The notes below the pieces were generated by a model that did no database searches, was not told the DNA's origin, and saw only the letters and a list, made by a program, of their open reading frames with translations. DNA of 55,297 nt, taken from the NCBI GenBank assembly GCA_021844425.1, contig JAKBTL010000030.1, positions 1 to 55,297 of the forward strand, in the 5' to 3' direction. Positions 7,390-14,825 of this stretch are shown one piece after another. Each line of letters starts with the position of its first letter. Within the stretch, counting starts at the first letter, position 1. The stretch comes from Actinomycetes bacterium. Its GTDB lineage: Bacteria > Actinomycetota > Acidimicrobiia > Acidimicrobiales > RAAP-2. The translations under genes and the position numbers were made by a program.

Positions 7390-7706
7390 TATTCCCGCTC
7401 CCGAAGGATTCTCCCCTGGCGAGGGTTCACGGCGCCGGCGGCGCGGCGATCTGGCGAGGGCGGGGTCGATCGCGAAGCCGGCATTGGGTGGTGTCGGGAT
7501 CCGGTTACAATGCCGTGACGCAGACCCGATCCTCGGGCCCGGAAGTTGTCGTGGTTGGCCGCCGCCGCCGACGGTGTCGGGGTTGCCCGGTGGCCTAAGG
7601 TCGTGCGTCAGGACGCAGGTGGTCTACGCAGGCCCGCAGTCGCATCACGAGCAGCAAGCTTCGGGCGGATGGCTCCGCCCCGACTACAGGTGAGGTTCGG
7701 GACGTC
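7390..7706 (+). promoter_or_regulatory. Intergenic region with candidate promoter for mptB-like gene
   Basis: This roughly 320-bp noncoding stretch separates two divergent genes. TTGGGT at 7484-7489 and TACAAT at 7506-7511, spaced 16 bp, resemble a sigma-A promoter reading toward the mannosyltransferase and leave a leader of about 190 nt. No gene or RNA family is recognised in it. Confidence 0.4.
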
Positions 7707-9422
7707 GTGCGAGAGGGCGTGAGCGGTGAAAGGGCCGGAGACGTCGCGGTCCGGGCGACGGGCGGCGTGAGCCGGCTTCGGGCTCGGCTTGCCGACGAGC
7801 GCTCCAAGGCACGAGCCCGAGCCGCTCGCGCAGGCGCCGCAGCCGATCGTTTGGCCGTGCGGCTCGAGATGTTCAAGGTGCGCGTGCTGCCCGCTTCGAT
7901 GTTGGCGGATCGCGTGCAGCCAGGCGCCGACGAGCCTGAGGGGTGGCGGTTCCTCCGACGCCCTGCGTTGCTGGGGTTCGTCGCCCTCTGCGCGATCGCA
8001 GTGGGTGCATCCCTGCCGAGCTCGCCCTTCAAGCTGGACATGTCCGGCACGTGGTTCTTCGGCGAACCTCCACCCGGTGGCTCCTCGGAGAGCTTTATGT
8101 TGTTCGGCCTCGTGGCGGTCTACGGCGGGCTCGTCCTCTTGATCCGCGTCTGGTATGGACTCATGAAGGCGCTTGCCCGTCGCCCGGGTGTCCCCGTGCG
8201 CTACCTCGGCTGGATCTTGGCCTTGTGGATCGTGCCGATGCTCGTGGTGGCGCCGATCTTCAGTCGTGACGTCTACTCGTACGCGGCCCAGGGCGAGATG
8301 GTGAGCCGTCACATCAATCCGTACGACTACGGGCCCTACACCCTGGGCGCGGGGCCGTACGTGAACCCCGTGGACCCGCTGTGGCTGAACACGCCCGCGC
8401 CCTACGGACCGCTGTTCCTCCTGATGGACGGGTTCTTCGCGGACGTGAGCCTCCATCACATGCTCGCGACCGTGGTGCTCCTGCGGTTCTCGGCCGTCGC
8501 CGGCGTGGCGCTGATCGCTGCGTGCGTTCCTGCCCTCGCACGCTCCTTTGGCAAGGACCACGGGCCGGTGTACGTGATGGCGGTGCTGAACCCGCTCATC
8601 ATCCTCATGCTGGTCGGCGCTGCCCATAACGACGCGCTCATGCTCGGTCTCCTCGTCGCCGGCGTGACCGCTGCCCGCTACCGGCACCCGGTATGGGGCG
8701 TCCTCCTCTGCGCGCTCGCGGCGGCGATCAAGGTTCCCGCGGCCATCGGGATCGTCTACATCGGCTGGGAGTGGACAGGTCCAGGGCTCTCGTGGCGCCA
8801 GCGGGTGCGGCCGCTCGCAAGAGCTGGCGCGATCGGCTCGGCGGTCGTGCTCGGCCTGTCGGTTGTGAGCGGGCTCGGTATCGGCTGGATCGCGAACCTC
8901 GACACGCCGGGCACCGTGCGAAGCTGGCTCGCTCCCGCCACGGGGATCGGGATGCTCCTCTCCGGCGTGCTCCACGGAGCCGGGCTCACGGGGGTGTCCA
9001 TGACGACCGTCCTGTCTGGGACCAGGGTCCTCGGGCTCTCCGCCGCCGCCGGGCTGTCCGTCTACCTGCTCTTCAAGAGTGACCGGGTGGGCGCGGTGCG
9101 CGCCATGGGGATCAGCATGCTGCTGTTCGTCGTGCTCGGTCCCGTCGTCCAGCCCTGGTACCTCACCTGGGGCGTGGTGCTCCTGGCACCGGTCGCCGCC
9201 GGCAAGCTGCGAGCGGTCCTCGTCGCGCTCTCGGCGCTCTCGCCGTTCATCGGGCTTCCGGGCGGTCGGACGCTCCTCGACGAGCTCATCCACTACAACC
9301 CGATCGCGGTCGCCGCCGCGCTGCTCGTGCTTCTCGGCGTGCTCGTCGCGCCCATCGGAAGGTGGTCGAGCTCGTGGGCGGACCCCTGGGTCAGTGAGGA
9401 GCTCGTCCGTTCTCCGGGGTAG
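7707..9422 (+). CDS. Polyprenol-phosphomannose-dependent mannosyltransferase, MptB-like
   Basis: A 571-residue multi-spanning glycosyltransferase of the GT-C fold. Residues 1-80 are an Arg/Ala-rich cytoplasmic tail; about 12 hydrophobic segments follow. The signature SRDVYSYAAQGEM at 187-198 and the nearby NPYDYGP and DPLWLNTPAPYGPLF match the MptB family, which adds alpha-1,6-mannose to lipomannan-type glycolipids using polyprenol phosphomannose on the outer membrane face. GTG 7707 is the first start; a later one is possible since the tail is poorly conserved. It stands alone, so the acceptor glycan is unknown. Such enzymes are typical of Actinomycetota. Confidence 0.85.
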   Translation: MREGVSGERAGDVAVRATGGVSRLRARLADERSKARARAARAGAAADRLAVRLEMFKVRVLPASMLADRVQPGADEPEGWRFLRRPALLGFVALCAIAVGASLPSSPFKLDMSGTWFFGEPPPGGSSESFMLFGLVAVYGGLVLLIRVWYGLMKALARRPGVPVRYLGWILALWIVPMLVVAPIFSRDVYSYAAQGEMVSRHINPYDYGPYTLGAGPYVNPVDPLWLNTPAPYGPLFLLMDGFFADVSLHHMLATVVLLRFSAVAGVALIAACVPALARSFGKDHGPVYVMAVLNPLIILMLVGAAHNDALMLGLLVAGVTAARYRHPVWGVLLCALAAAIKVPAAIGIVYIGWEWTGPGLSWRQRVRPLARAGAIGSAVVLGLSVVSGLGIGWIANLDTPGTVRSWLAPATGIGMLLSGVLHGAGLTGVSMTTVLSGTRVLGLSAAAGLSVYLLFKSDRVGAVRAMGISMLLFVVLGPVVQPWYLTWGVVLLAPVAAGKLRAVLVALSALSPFIGLPGGRTLLDELIHYNPIAVAAALLVLLGVLVAPIGRWSSSWADPWVSEELVRSPG

Positions 9423-9428
9423 GGCCTC

Positions 9429-9448
9429 GGAGGTTGGGTGTCACCTCC
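9429..9448. terminator. Hairpin between convergent genes
   Basis: GGAGGT-N8-ACCTCC forms a 6-bp stem between the convergent mannosyltransferase and acetyltransferase genes. It has no T-tract, so it is only a weak candidate bidirectional terminator. Confidence 0.3.
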
Positions 9449-9461
9449 TGCGCACAGCTCG

Positions 9462-9944
9462 TCAGAGCATGCGCTGCAGCTCGACGACGTCGAGCCAGCG
9501 CCCGTGCTTGCGGCCCACCTCCCGCTCGACGCCGACGGTCTCGAAGCCGCACGCTCGGTGGAGACGGACTGACGCCTCGTTGTCCGAGGAGATCCTCGCG
9601 ATGACGGCATGGAACCCGTGGCCGGCCGCCAGGCGGAGCACCTCTTCGAGGAGCGCCCGTCCAACCCCTCTTCCACGGTGGTCCCGGTGGACGTAGACCG
9701 AGTCCTCGACGGTCGTGGCGTAGGCAGCGCGGTCGCGGAACGGTGAGACGACCGCGAAGCCGAGGACCTGATCGTCCCAGGCCACGACCGCCGGGTGGGC
9801 CCCGCGGTGACGGTCGATCCACGCGCGCTGCTCCTCGAGGGAGCGAGTGACGAGGTCGAACGTGTTCGTCCCTGTCGTGACCTCGAGGTTGTAGATCGCC
9901 CGGATGGCCTCGGCGTCGTCGCGCTGCACCAGGCGTAGCTGCAC
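9462..9944 (-). CDS. GNAT acetyltransferase, phosphinothricin acetyltransferase-like
   Basis: A 160-residue N-acetyltransferase. It has the PAT-type opening (RLVQRDDAEAIRAIYNLEV), the TFD segment, the acetyl-CoA pyrophosphate loop HRGRGVGRALL and the C-terminal LHRACGFETVGVEREVGRKHGRWLDVV. Relatives acetylate phosphinothricin, methionine sulfoximine or related amino compounds; the true substrate here is not predictable. It starts with GTG and is a single gene, convergent with the mannosyltransferase and divergent from the tRNA cluster. Confidence 0.88.
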   Translation of the reverse strand: MQLRLVQRDDAEAIRAIYNLEVTTGTNTFDLVTRSLEEQRAWIDRHRGAHPAVVAWDDQVLGFAVVSPFRDRAAYATTVEDSVYVHRDHRGRGVGRALLEEVLRLAAGHGFHAVIARISSDNEASVRLHRACGFETVGVEREVGRKHGRWLDVVELQRML

Positions 9945-10025
9945 GGCGGGGATGGTACCGATCTTGCGGGAGGCGGCGCTTGCGCGGCGTGGCTATCATG
10001 AGACGCAGCAGCGGCGTGTGGCCGC

Positions 10026-10098
10026 GCCCCCTTAGCTCAGTCGGCAGAGCACAGCCATGGTAAGGCTGGTGTCGTCGGTTCGATTCCGACAGGGGGCT
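10026..10098 (+). tRNA. tRNA-Thr (GGT anticodon)
   Basis: A 73-nt cloverleaf. The acceptor GCCCCCT pairs with AGGGGGC, the anticodon stem CAGCC/GGCTG encloses loop ATGGTAA with anticodon GGT, and the T-arm has GTTCGATTCC. CCA is not encoded. It heads the tRNA-rpmG-secE-nusG cluster. Confidence 0.97.
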
Positions 10099-10102
10099 CC
10101 CC

Positions 10103-10176
10103 GGCGGCGTAGCTCAGTTGGTCAGAGCACACGGCTCATAATCGTGTTGTCGCGGGTTCGAGTCCCGCCGCCGCTA
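10103..10176 (+). tRNA. tRNA-Met (CAT anticodon), probably elongator
   Basis: A 74-nt cloverleaf four bases after tRNA-Thr. The anticodon loop is CTCATAA with anticodon CAT. The acceptor GGCGGCG/CGCCGCT, ending in a G-U pair at position 1-72, and the non-initiator anticodon stem fit elongator Met; an Ile2 (lysidine) identity cannot be fully excluded. CCA is not encoded. Confidence 0.95.
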
Positions 10177-10228
10177 CAGAGCGAGAAGGCCGGGTCGAGC
10201 ACGCAAGAGACGAGAGAGGCAACTCCCG

Positions 10229-10393
10229 ATGGCCAAGAACGAGAAGCGCGTCCAGGTGACCCTCGCCTGCGAGGTGTGCAAGCGGCGCAACTACATCACC
10301 ACGAAGAACAAGCTGAACGATCGCGAGCGGATCGAGATGAAGAAGTACTGCCGCTGGGACCGCCGTCACACCCTCCACAAGGAGACCCGCTGA
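10229..10393 (+). CDS. rpmG: 50S ribosomal protein L33
   Basis: A 54-residue L33 of the large subunit. The sequence [19 protein letters not shown] and the C-terminal HTLHKETR are diagnostic. It keeps the first zinc-type pair C14/C17, but the second pair is C41 and D44 (YCRWDRRH), so the fourth Cys of a C+ form is replaced by Asp. Zinc binding may be altered or lost. It sits between tRNA-Met and tRNA-Trp, the conserved actinobacterial arrangement before secE and nusG, and was identified by translating the sequence directly. Confidence 0.96.
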   Translation: MAKNEKRVQVTLACEVCKRRNYITTKNKLNDRERIEMKKYCRWDRRHTLHKETR

Positions 10394-10494
10394 TCCCTGG
10401 CCCGCGGAGGGTGGTAACCTCGCGCGCTGCCCCCGAGGTCCGGCGGTTGTCGGCCCCCGGTGGTCGAAGTCCCAGACGCGGACCGCGGTGACAG

Positions 10495-10567
10495 AGGGCA
10501 GTAGCTCAACTGGTAGAGCACCGGTCTCCAAAACCGGCGGTTGGGGGTTCGAGTCCCTCCTGCCCTG
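10495..10567 (+). tRNA. tRNA-Trp (CCA anticodon)
   Basis: A 73-nt cloverleaf. Acceptor AGGGCAG/CTGCCCT, anticodon stem CCGGT/ACCGG with loop CTCCAAA (anticodon CCA), and T-arm GGTTCGAGTCC. The discriminator is G. It lies directly upstream of secE. Confidence 0.97.
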
Positions 10568-10627
10568 CTGGGAGCGCCACCAGAGGGAACGGACTCCCGG
10601 AAGAAGATCGACAGCCGGAGCGAAGCA

Positions 10628-10948
10628 GTGAACCGCGAGACCAAGCGCATGATGGAACGACGAGGCCAGGCAGCGGCCGACGGCGCGGACCTGGAGACCG
10701 GCACGTTCGAGATCGGCGACGTCGAAGTGGCGCGGCGCGAGGCGAAGCCCGTGCGCACCGATCGGACGACCCCCGTCCAGTTCGCGCGAGAGGTTCGTGA
10801 CGAGCTGCGCCAGGTCGCGTGGCCGACCCGCGCCGAGATGGTGAACTACTCGATGGTCGTCTTCTTCACCCTTGTCGTCATGATCGCGCTGATCTTCGTG
10901 CTGAACCTCGCCTTCGGCAAGGGCGTGTTCTTCATGTTCCAGAAATGA
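10628..10948 (+). CDS. secE: Preprotein translocase subunit SecE
   Basis: A 106-residue single-spanning subunit of the SecYEG translocon. The conserved amphipathic region [20 protein letters not shown] is followed by one transmembrane helix ([20 protein letters not shown]). The N-terminal 50 residues are a poorly conserved charged extension, common in actinobacteria. GTG 10628 was chosen because GGAG precedes it; an internal ATG at 10649 is possible, while the longer open frame runs into tRNA-Trp. Confidence 0.93.
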   Translation: MNRETKRMMERRGQAAADGADLETGTFEIGDVEVARREAKPVRTDRTTPVQFAREVRDELRQVAWPTRAEMVNYSMVVFFTLVVMIALIFVLNLAFGKGVFFMFQK

Positions 10949-10958
10949 GCAGCCCTAC

Positions 10959-11729
10959 GTGACACTCGACATCGACTTTCAAGAAGATCCCGGCGCGGAT
11001 GTCGCGCAGGCCGCGGACCCCGGCTTCGAGGTCGCAGACGCGGGCAGTACCGTCTCCCATGCTGCGTCTGCGGAGACGGATGCGCCCGCGCCCGTGGACG
11101 GTAGCGACAGCGACAGCGAGGACGAAGAGGCAGAGGACGAAGAGGCAGAGGACGAAGAGGCCGTCTACGTCCCCAGCCCCTACGACCGCCCTGGGCACTG
11201 GTACGTCGTGCATACGTACTCGGGCTACGAGAACAAGGTCACGTCCAACCTGAAGAACGTGATCGTTTCGCGCGGGATGGAAGACCGCGTCCACGAGGTC
11301 GTGGTTCCGGTGGAGGACGTGGTCGAGGTCAAGAACGGCAAGCGGGTGACCGTCCAGAAGAAGGTGTTCCCGGGGTACCTCCTCGTCCGGTGCGATCTGG
11401 ACGACGATGTGTGGGGAGCGATCCGCAACACTCCAGGTGTCACCGGCTTCGTCGGACCTGGCACGAAGCCGACCCCGCTCTCGCGCCGGGAGGTGGAGAG
11501 CATCCTCCAGGTGAAGCCTGAGGGCGTCCAGGCACCTGCGAAGCACCGGCGCCCGAAGCTCGAGTACGAGGTCAACGAGACGGTCCGAGTGAAGGAGGGA
11601 CCGTTCGCCGACTTCTCCGGCCAGATCGCCGAGATCAACGAGGACCAGCTGAAGCTGAAGGTGCTCGTCAACATCTTCGGCCGGGAGACCCCCGTCGAGC
11701 TCGAGTTCAGCCAGGTCGCCAAGCTCTAA
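10959..11729 (+). CDS. nusG: Transcription termination/antitermination factor NusG
   Basis: A 256-residue RNA-polymerase-binding elongation factor. The NGN domain begins near residue 80 ([15 protein letters not shown]) and includes [11 protein letters not shown] and [10 protein letters not shown]; the C-terminal KOW domain is [18 protein letters not shown]. The first 75 residues are an acidic, low-complexity extension with an EEAED repeat, long even for an actinobacterial NusG. GTG 10959 is 10 bases after secE. The acidic tail could tune interactions with polymerase or RNA, which is inference. Confidence 0.96.
   Translation: MTLDIDFQEDPGADVAQAADPGFEVADAGSTVSHAASAETDAPAPVDGSDSDSEDEEAEDEEAEDEEAVYVPSPYDRPGHWYVVHTYSGYENKVTSNLKNVIVSRGMEDRVHEVVVPVEDVVEVKNGKRVTVQKKVFPGYLLVRCDLDDDVWGAIRNTPGVTGFVGPGTKPTPLSRREVESILQVKPEGVQAPAKHRRPKLEYEVNETVRVKEGPFADFSGQIAEINEDQLKLKVLVNIFGRETPVELEFSQVAKL
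11128..11162 (+). repeat. 15-bp tandem repeat in nusG acidic tail
   Basis: About 2.3 copies of GAAGAGGCAGAGGAC encode consecutive EEAED units in the N-terminal extension of NusG. Near-perfect identity points to slippage. Confidence 0.9.
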
Positions 11730-11749
11730 CCTCCCAAGGAGAACCTCGA

Positions 11750-12181
11750 ATGCCCCCCCGTAAGCGCGTGCTCGCCGTCGTCAAGATCCAGCTCCAAGCC
11801 GGCCAGGCTACCCCTGCGCCTCCCGTCGGGACCGCTCTCGGCCCGCACGGGGTCCAGACGATGGAATTCTGCAAGCAGTACAACGCGGCTACCGAGTCCC
11901 AACGCGGCACCGTCGTGCCGGTCGAGATCACCATCTACGAGGACCGGAGCTTCACGTTCGTGCTCAAGACTCCGCCCGCCCCGGTGCTCCTGCGCCAGGC
12001 CGCTGGGCTCGAGAAGGGCTCGGCGACCGCAGGTCGCTCGCAGATCGGGACCATCACCGACGACCAGCTCGAAGAGATCGCCCGGGTGAAGCTCGTCGAC
12101 TTGAACACCAGCGACCTCGAGGCGGCGAAGAAGCAGATCGTCGGCACTGCCCGTTCGATGGGCATCGCGGTCGCCGGCTGA
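11750..12181 (+). CDS. rplK: 50S ribosomal protein L11
   Basis: A 143-residue L11 of the GTPase-associated centre. It has the proline-rich N-terminal switch [21 protein letters not shown] and the rRNA-binding C-terminal domain ([22 protein letters not shown]). The length is normal. ATG 11750 follows an AAGGAG ribosome site. It is 20 bp downstream of nusG and upstream of rplA, the standard order. Confidence 0.98.
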   Translation: MPPRKRVLAVVKIQLQAGQATPAPPVGTALGPHGVQTMEFCKQYNAATESQRGTVVPVEITIYEDRSFTFVLKTPPAPVLLRQAAGLEKGSATAGRSQIGTITDDQLEEIARVKLVDLNTSDLEAAKKQIVGTARSMGIAVAG

Positions 12182-12206
12182 GCTGCGCCCGAGACGGAGG
12201 ACATCG

Positions 12207-12932
12207 ATGAGCCAGCATGGCAAGCGTTACCGGTCGCTCAGCGGGCGTTACGACCGCGACGCCCTCTACGGCGTCGGGGACGCCATCGACCTCGTGAAGT
12301 CGACGGCGTCCGCCAAGTTCGACGAGACCGTCGAGCTGGCCGTGCGCCTCGGCGTGGACCCCCGCAAGGCAGATCAGATTGTGCGCGGCACGCTCAGCCT
12401 GCCTTCGGGCACCGGCAAGTCGGTCCGGGTCGCAGTGTTCGCAGCCGGCGAGCAGGCTGCCGAGGCCCGTGCGGCCGGAGCGGACGTTGTCGGTGCCGAC
12501 GACCTCGTGGCCCGGGTGCGCGACGACGGCTTCTTGGACTTCGACGTTGCCATCGCGACCCCGGACCTCATGGGACAGGTCGGGACGCTCGGGAGGATCC
12601 TGGGCCCTCGGGGCCTCATGCCGAACCCGAAGACCGGGACCGTGACGACGGACGTGGGCAGGGCGGTGACCGAGTTCAAGGGCGGTCGGGTCGAGTACCG
12701 CACCGACAAAGTCGGCAACGTCCACCTCCCGGTCGGCAAGGTGTCGTTCAGCAAGGCCGACTTGGCAGCGAACGTCCATGCAGTCGTCGAAGAGCTCGTC
12801 CGTGCGAAGCCCTCGGCCGCCAAGGGCCGCTACCTGCTCTCGGTCACCCTCTCGTCGACCATGGGCCCTGGTGTGCGCATCGACCCTGCACGAGCCCGCG
12901 AGGTCGAGGAGGAGCTGGCGGTCTCGGCCTGA
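12207..12932 (+). CDS. rplA: 50S ribosomal protein L1
   Basis: A 241-residue L1 of the L1 stalk. [11 protein letters not shown] at the start, [21 protein letters not shown] and [20 protein letters not shown] are family signatures. It is 25 bp after rplK with a GGAGG site. L1 often represses its own operon in other bacteria; no obvious L1-binding mimic was located here. Confidence 0.98.
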   Translation: MSQHGKRYRSLSGRYDRDALYGVGDAIDLVKSTASAKFDETVELAVRLGVDPRKADQIVRGTLSLPSGTGKSVRVAVFAAGEQAAEARAAGADVVGADDLVARVRDDGFLDFDVAIATPDLMGQVGTLGRILGPRGLMPNPKTGTVTTDVGRAVTEFKGGRVEYRTDKVGNVHLPVGKVSFSKADLAANVHAVVEELVRAKPSAAKGRYLLSVTLSSTMGPGVRIDPARAREVEEELAVSA

Positions 12933-12974
12933 TATGCTGATGCCGCGGCCCGCCGAGCGCGGGCAGCGGACAAT

Positions 12975-13110
12975 TTCCGGTCGCCGTAGACCTCCGGTGC
13001 GCCTGTGGGCGCGTAAGGGACTCCCTGAGTCCGCCTGACGAGGCGACGCTCTCCGGGCACCAGCCTGGGCCGTCGCACACCGGGGGCACCGCGGCACCCC
13101 TTACGTGAGC
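12975..13110 (+). ncRNA. Probable L10 leader (ribosomal protein autoregulatory RNA)
   Basis: The 190-bp gap between rplA and rplJ is GC-rich and structured. It has elements typical of actinobacterial L10 leaders: CCGTAGACCTCCGGTGCGC, TAAGGGACTCC and a GGCGACG stem. A -10-like TATGCT lies at 12933-12938. In this family the L10-L12 complex binds the leader and represses rplJL. Recognition is by pattern; boundaries are approximate. Confidence 0.6.
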
Positions 13111-13122
13111 GGTGGAGGAACG

Positions 13123-13803
13123 ATGGAGAGCCCGAGACCGGAGAAAGTCGCTGTCGTCGACGAGGTGCGCACGCGCCTCGACGAGGCGCGTGCGGCGGTG
13201 GTCACCGAGTACCGCGGGCTGAGCGTGGCGGACCTCGCCGTGCTGCGCAAGAGCCTGACGGCGGCTGGGAGCGAGTACAAGGTCTTCAAGAACACGCTCG
13301 TGCGACGGGCGGTGGACGACAGTCCGCACGCGCTGCTCGGGGAGCTGCTCGTCGGTCCCACGGCGATCGCGTTCGTCCACGGGGACGTCGGCGCAGTCGC
13401 CAAGACCTTGCGCGACTTCTCGCGGACGAACAGCCACCTCGTCGTGAAGGGCGGCGTGCTCGACGGCACGCTGCTGTCCCCGGCGCAGCTCGGGGCGCTT
13501 GCCGACCTCCCGTCTCGCGAGGTGCTCCTTGCCCGCGTCGCCGGCGCGCTCCAAGCGCCGCTCGCCCAGCTCGCCTCGCTCTTCCAGGCGCTCCCGCGCA
13601 ACCTCGCCTACGGGCTCAAGGCCCTGTTGGACGAGCGCGGCGGCGTGCCTGTGGAGGCTGCTCCGGCCGCCCCCGAGCCCGAGGCGGCGGCCCCCGAGCC
13701 CGAGGCGGCGGCCCCCGAGCCCGAGGCGGCGGCCCCCGAGCCCGAGGCGGCGGCCCCCGAGCCCGAGCAGAGCGGGCAGGACGCGGCTTTTGACGCTGGC
13801 TAG
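13123..13803 (+). CDS. rplJ: 50S ribosomal protein L10 with repetitive C-terminal tail
   Basis: A 226-residue L10, the base of the L7/L12 stalk. The core ([50 protein letters not shown]) occupies about the first 175 residues, the usual size. The last 45 residues are a PEPEAAA-type repeat encoded by an 18-bp tandem unit. ATG 13123 is preceded by GGTGGAGG. The tail lies beyond the L12-binding helix, so it may be a dispensable acidic extension. Confidence 0.96.
   Translation: MESPRPEKVAVVDEVRTRLDEARAAVVTEYRGLSVADLAVLRKSLTAAGSEYKVFKNTLVRRAVDDSPHALLGELLVGPTAIAFVHGDVGAVAKTLRDFSRTNSHLVVKGGVLDGTLLSPAQLGALADLPSREVLLARVAGALQAPLAQLASLFQALPRNLAYGLKALLDERGGVPVEAAPAAPEPEAAAPEPEAAAPEPEAAAPEPEAAAPEPEQSGQDAAFDAG
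13669..13767 (+). repeat. 18-bp tandem repeat in rplJ
   Basis: About 5.5 nearly perfect copies of GCCCCCGAGCCCGAGGCG encode the APEPEA repeats of the L10 tail. Copy number is likely to vary between strains. Confidence 0.95.
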
Positions 13804-13874
13804 CCCGTTCGGGCTGTCCGCACAAGTTGCAGATAGCGAATAAGAAGAGCTCGACGAAGAAAGGAACACAGAAG

Positions 13875-14273
13875 ATGGCAGGGTCCCTGACCAAGGAGCA
13901 GATCCTCGATGGCATCGCCGAGCTCTCGGTGATCGAGCTGAGCGAGCTGCTGAAGGACTTCGAGGAGAGGTTCGGTGTGACGGCCGCTGCGCCGGTGGCG
14001 CTGGCCGCTGCGCCCGCAGCGGGCGGAGGTGCAGCCGAGGCGGGCGCCACAGAAGAGGAGAAGACGGAGTTCGACGTCGTCCTCATCGCGGCGGGCGAGA
14101 AGAAGATCCAGGTGATCAAGGAGGTGCGCGCGCTCACGAGCCTCGGCTTGAAGGAGGCGAAGGACCTCGTCGATAGCGCGCCGAAGCCGGTCCTGGAGCG
14201 AGTGAACAAGGACGACGCCGAGAAGGCGCGCGCGGCGCTCGAGGGTGCCGGCGCGACCGTCGAGGTCAAGTAG
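13875..14273 (+). CDS. rplL: 50S ribosomal protein L7/L12
   Basis: A 132-residue stalk protein that recruits translational GTPases. The N-terminal dimerisation domain ([31 protein letters not shown]), Ala-rich hinge and C-terminal domain ([39 protein letters not shown]) are complete. ATG 13875 gives the canonical start; the frame extends 16 codons upstream without similarity. Confidence 0.98.
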   Translation: MAGSLTKEQILDGIAELSVIELSELLKDFEERFGVTAAAPVALAAAPAAGGGAAEAGATEEEKTEFDVVLIAAGEKKIQVIKEVRALTSLGLKEAKDLVDSAPKPVLERVNKDDAEKARAALEGAGATVEVK

Positions 14274-14540
14274 CCGCGGCCGAGGGCCCAGCTGGCGGCG
14301 TGCACGGCGACCGCTGGCCGGGCCCCTTGGGCACGATTGCGGCGGGCGGTGGCCGGGTGTGTCGGCGCTGCGACGTCCTGCACGCGCGCTGCTCGGCCGC
14401 ACGCCAGCAGGCCGCACGCCAGCAGGCAACACGGCACGCGGTCACGCGGCGCGGCGGAGAGTGCCGGCGACCCTTGACGACGGGAAGAGCGCCCTTTAGC
14501 CTGTCGCTGGTTCGCTCGTCGGCGCGCGAACGCCGGGGGG
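14274..14540 (+). promoter_or_regulatory. rplL-rpoB spacer with GC-rich stem, candidate attenuator
   Basis: This is the first half of a 552-bp noncoding gap. GGGCCCAGC near 14285 can pair imperfectly with GCTGGCCGGGCCC near 14315, giving a strong stem without a U-tract. Direct repeats of ACGCCAGCAGGC occur near 14400-14427. Partial termination between rplL and rpoB is known in other bacteria, so an attenuator role is reasonable but unproven. Confidence 0.35.
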
Positions 14541-14569
14541 TTGTGTCCTTTCCTGTCTTCGGGTATGCT
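14541..14569 (+). promoter_or_regulatory. Candidate rpoBC promoter
   Basis: TTGTGT at 14541-14546 and TATGCT at 14564-14569, with a 17-bp spacer, resemble a primary sigma factor promoter. It would give rpoBC its own transcript with a leader of about 250 nt that includes the 15-bp repeat tract. Confidence 0.6.
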
Positions 14570-14670
14570 ACAGGGTTGCCGTGCAGCCTTGTTTTGCGAC
14601 CGCAACTAATTCAGCGTGATGGCGCGCGCCACGGCGCCGCTCAGGACCCGTTCGGGGTCCTCCGTACCCG

Positions 14671-14760
14671 TCGTCTCCAGTCCTGCCGTCTCTAGTCCCG
14701 CCGTCCCTGGTCCCGCCGTCTCCAGTCCTGCCGTCTCTAGTCCCGCCGTCTCTAGTCCCG
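14671..14760 (+). repeat. 15-bp tandem repeat tract in rpoB leader
   Basis: Six head-to-tail 15-bp units of the type CCGTCTCTAGTCCCG, diverged at a few positions, fill 90 bp of the rpoB leader. Three units contain CTAG, a tetranucleotide usually scarce in such genomes. The unit is in the transcribed leader if the 14564 promoter is used. Confidence 0.95.
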
Positions 14761-14825
14761 CCGCTTCCTGCCCCATCAGCCTCTGCCACTTCACCGCACC
14801 CCGAGCAACTGGGAGGAGTTGACCG

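Noticed and set aside
7608-9293. 561-codon minus-strand frame opposite the MptB-like gene
   Set aside because: Arg/His/Glu-rich nonsense composition with no domain; the plus-strand gene has a clear family signature and membrane helices.
14671-14760. CRISPR-like array before rpoB
   Set aside because: Units of 15 bp are contiguous with no unique spacers, so it is a tandem repeat, not a CRISPR.
14568-14789. Minus-strand 73-codon frame with GGTRD/GRTGD repeats
   Set aside because: It is only the translation of the 15-bp repeat tract, whose unit length is a multiple of three; no ribosome site or similarity.
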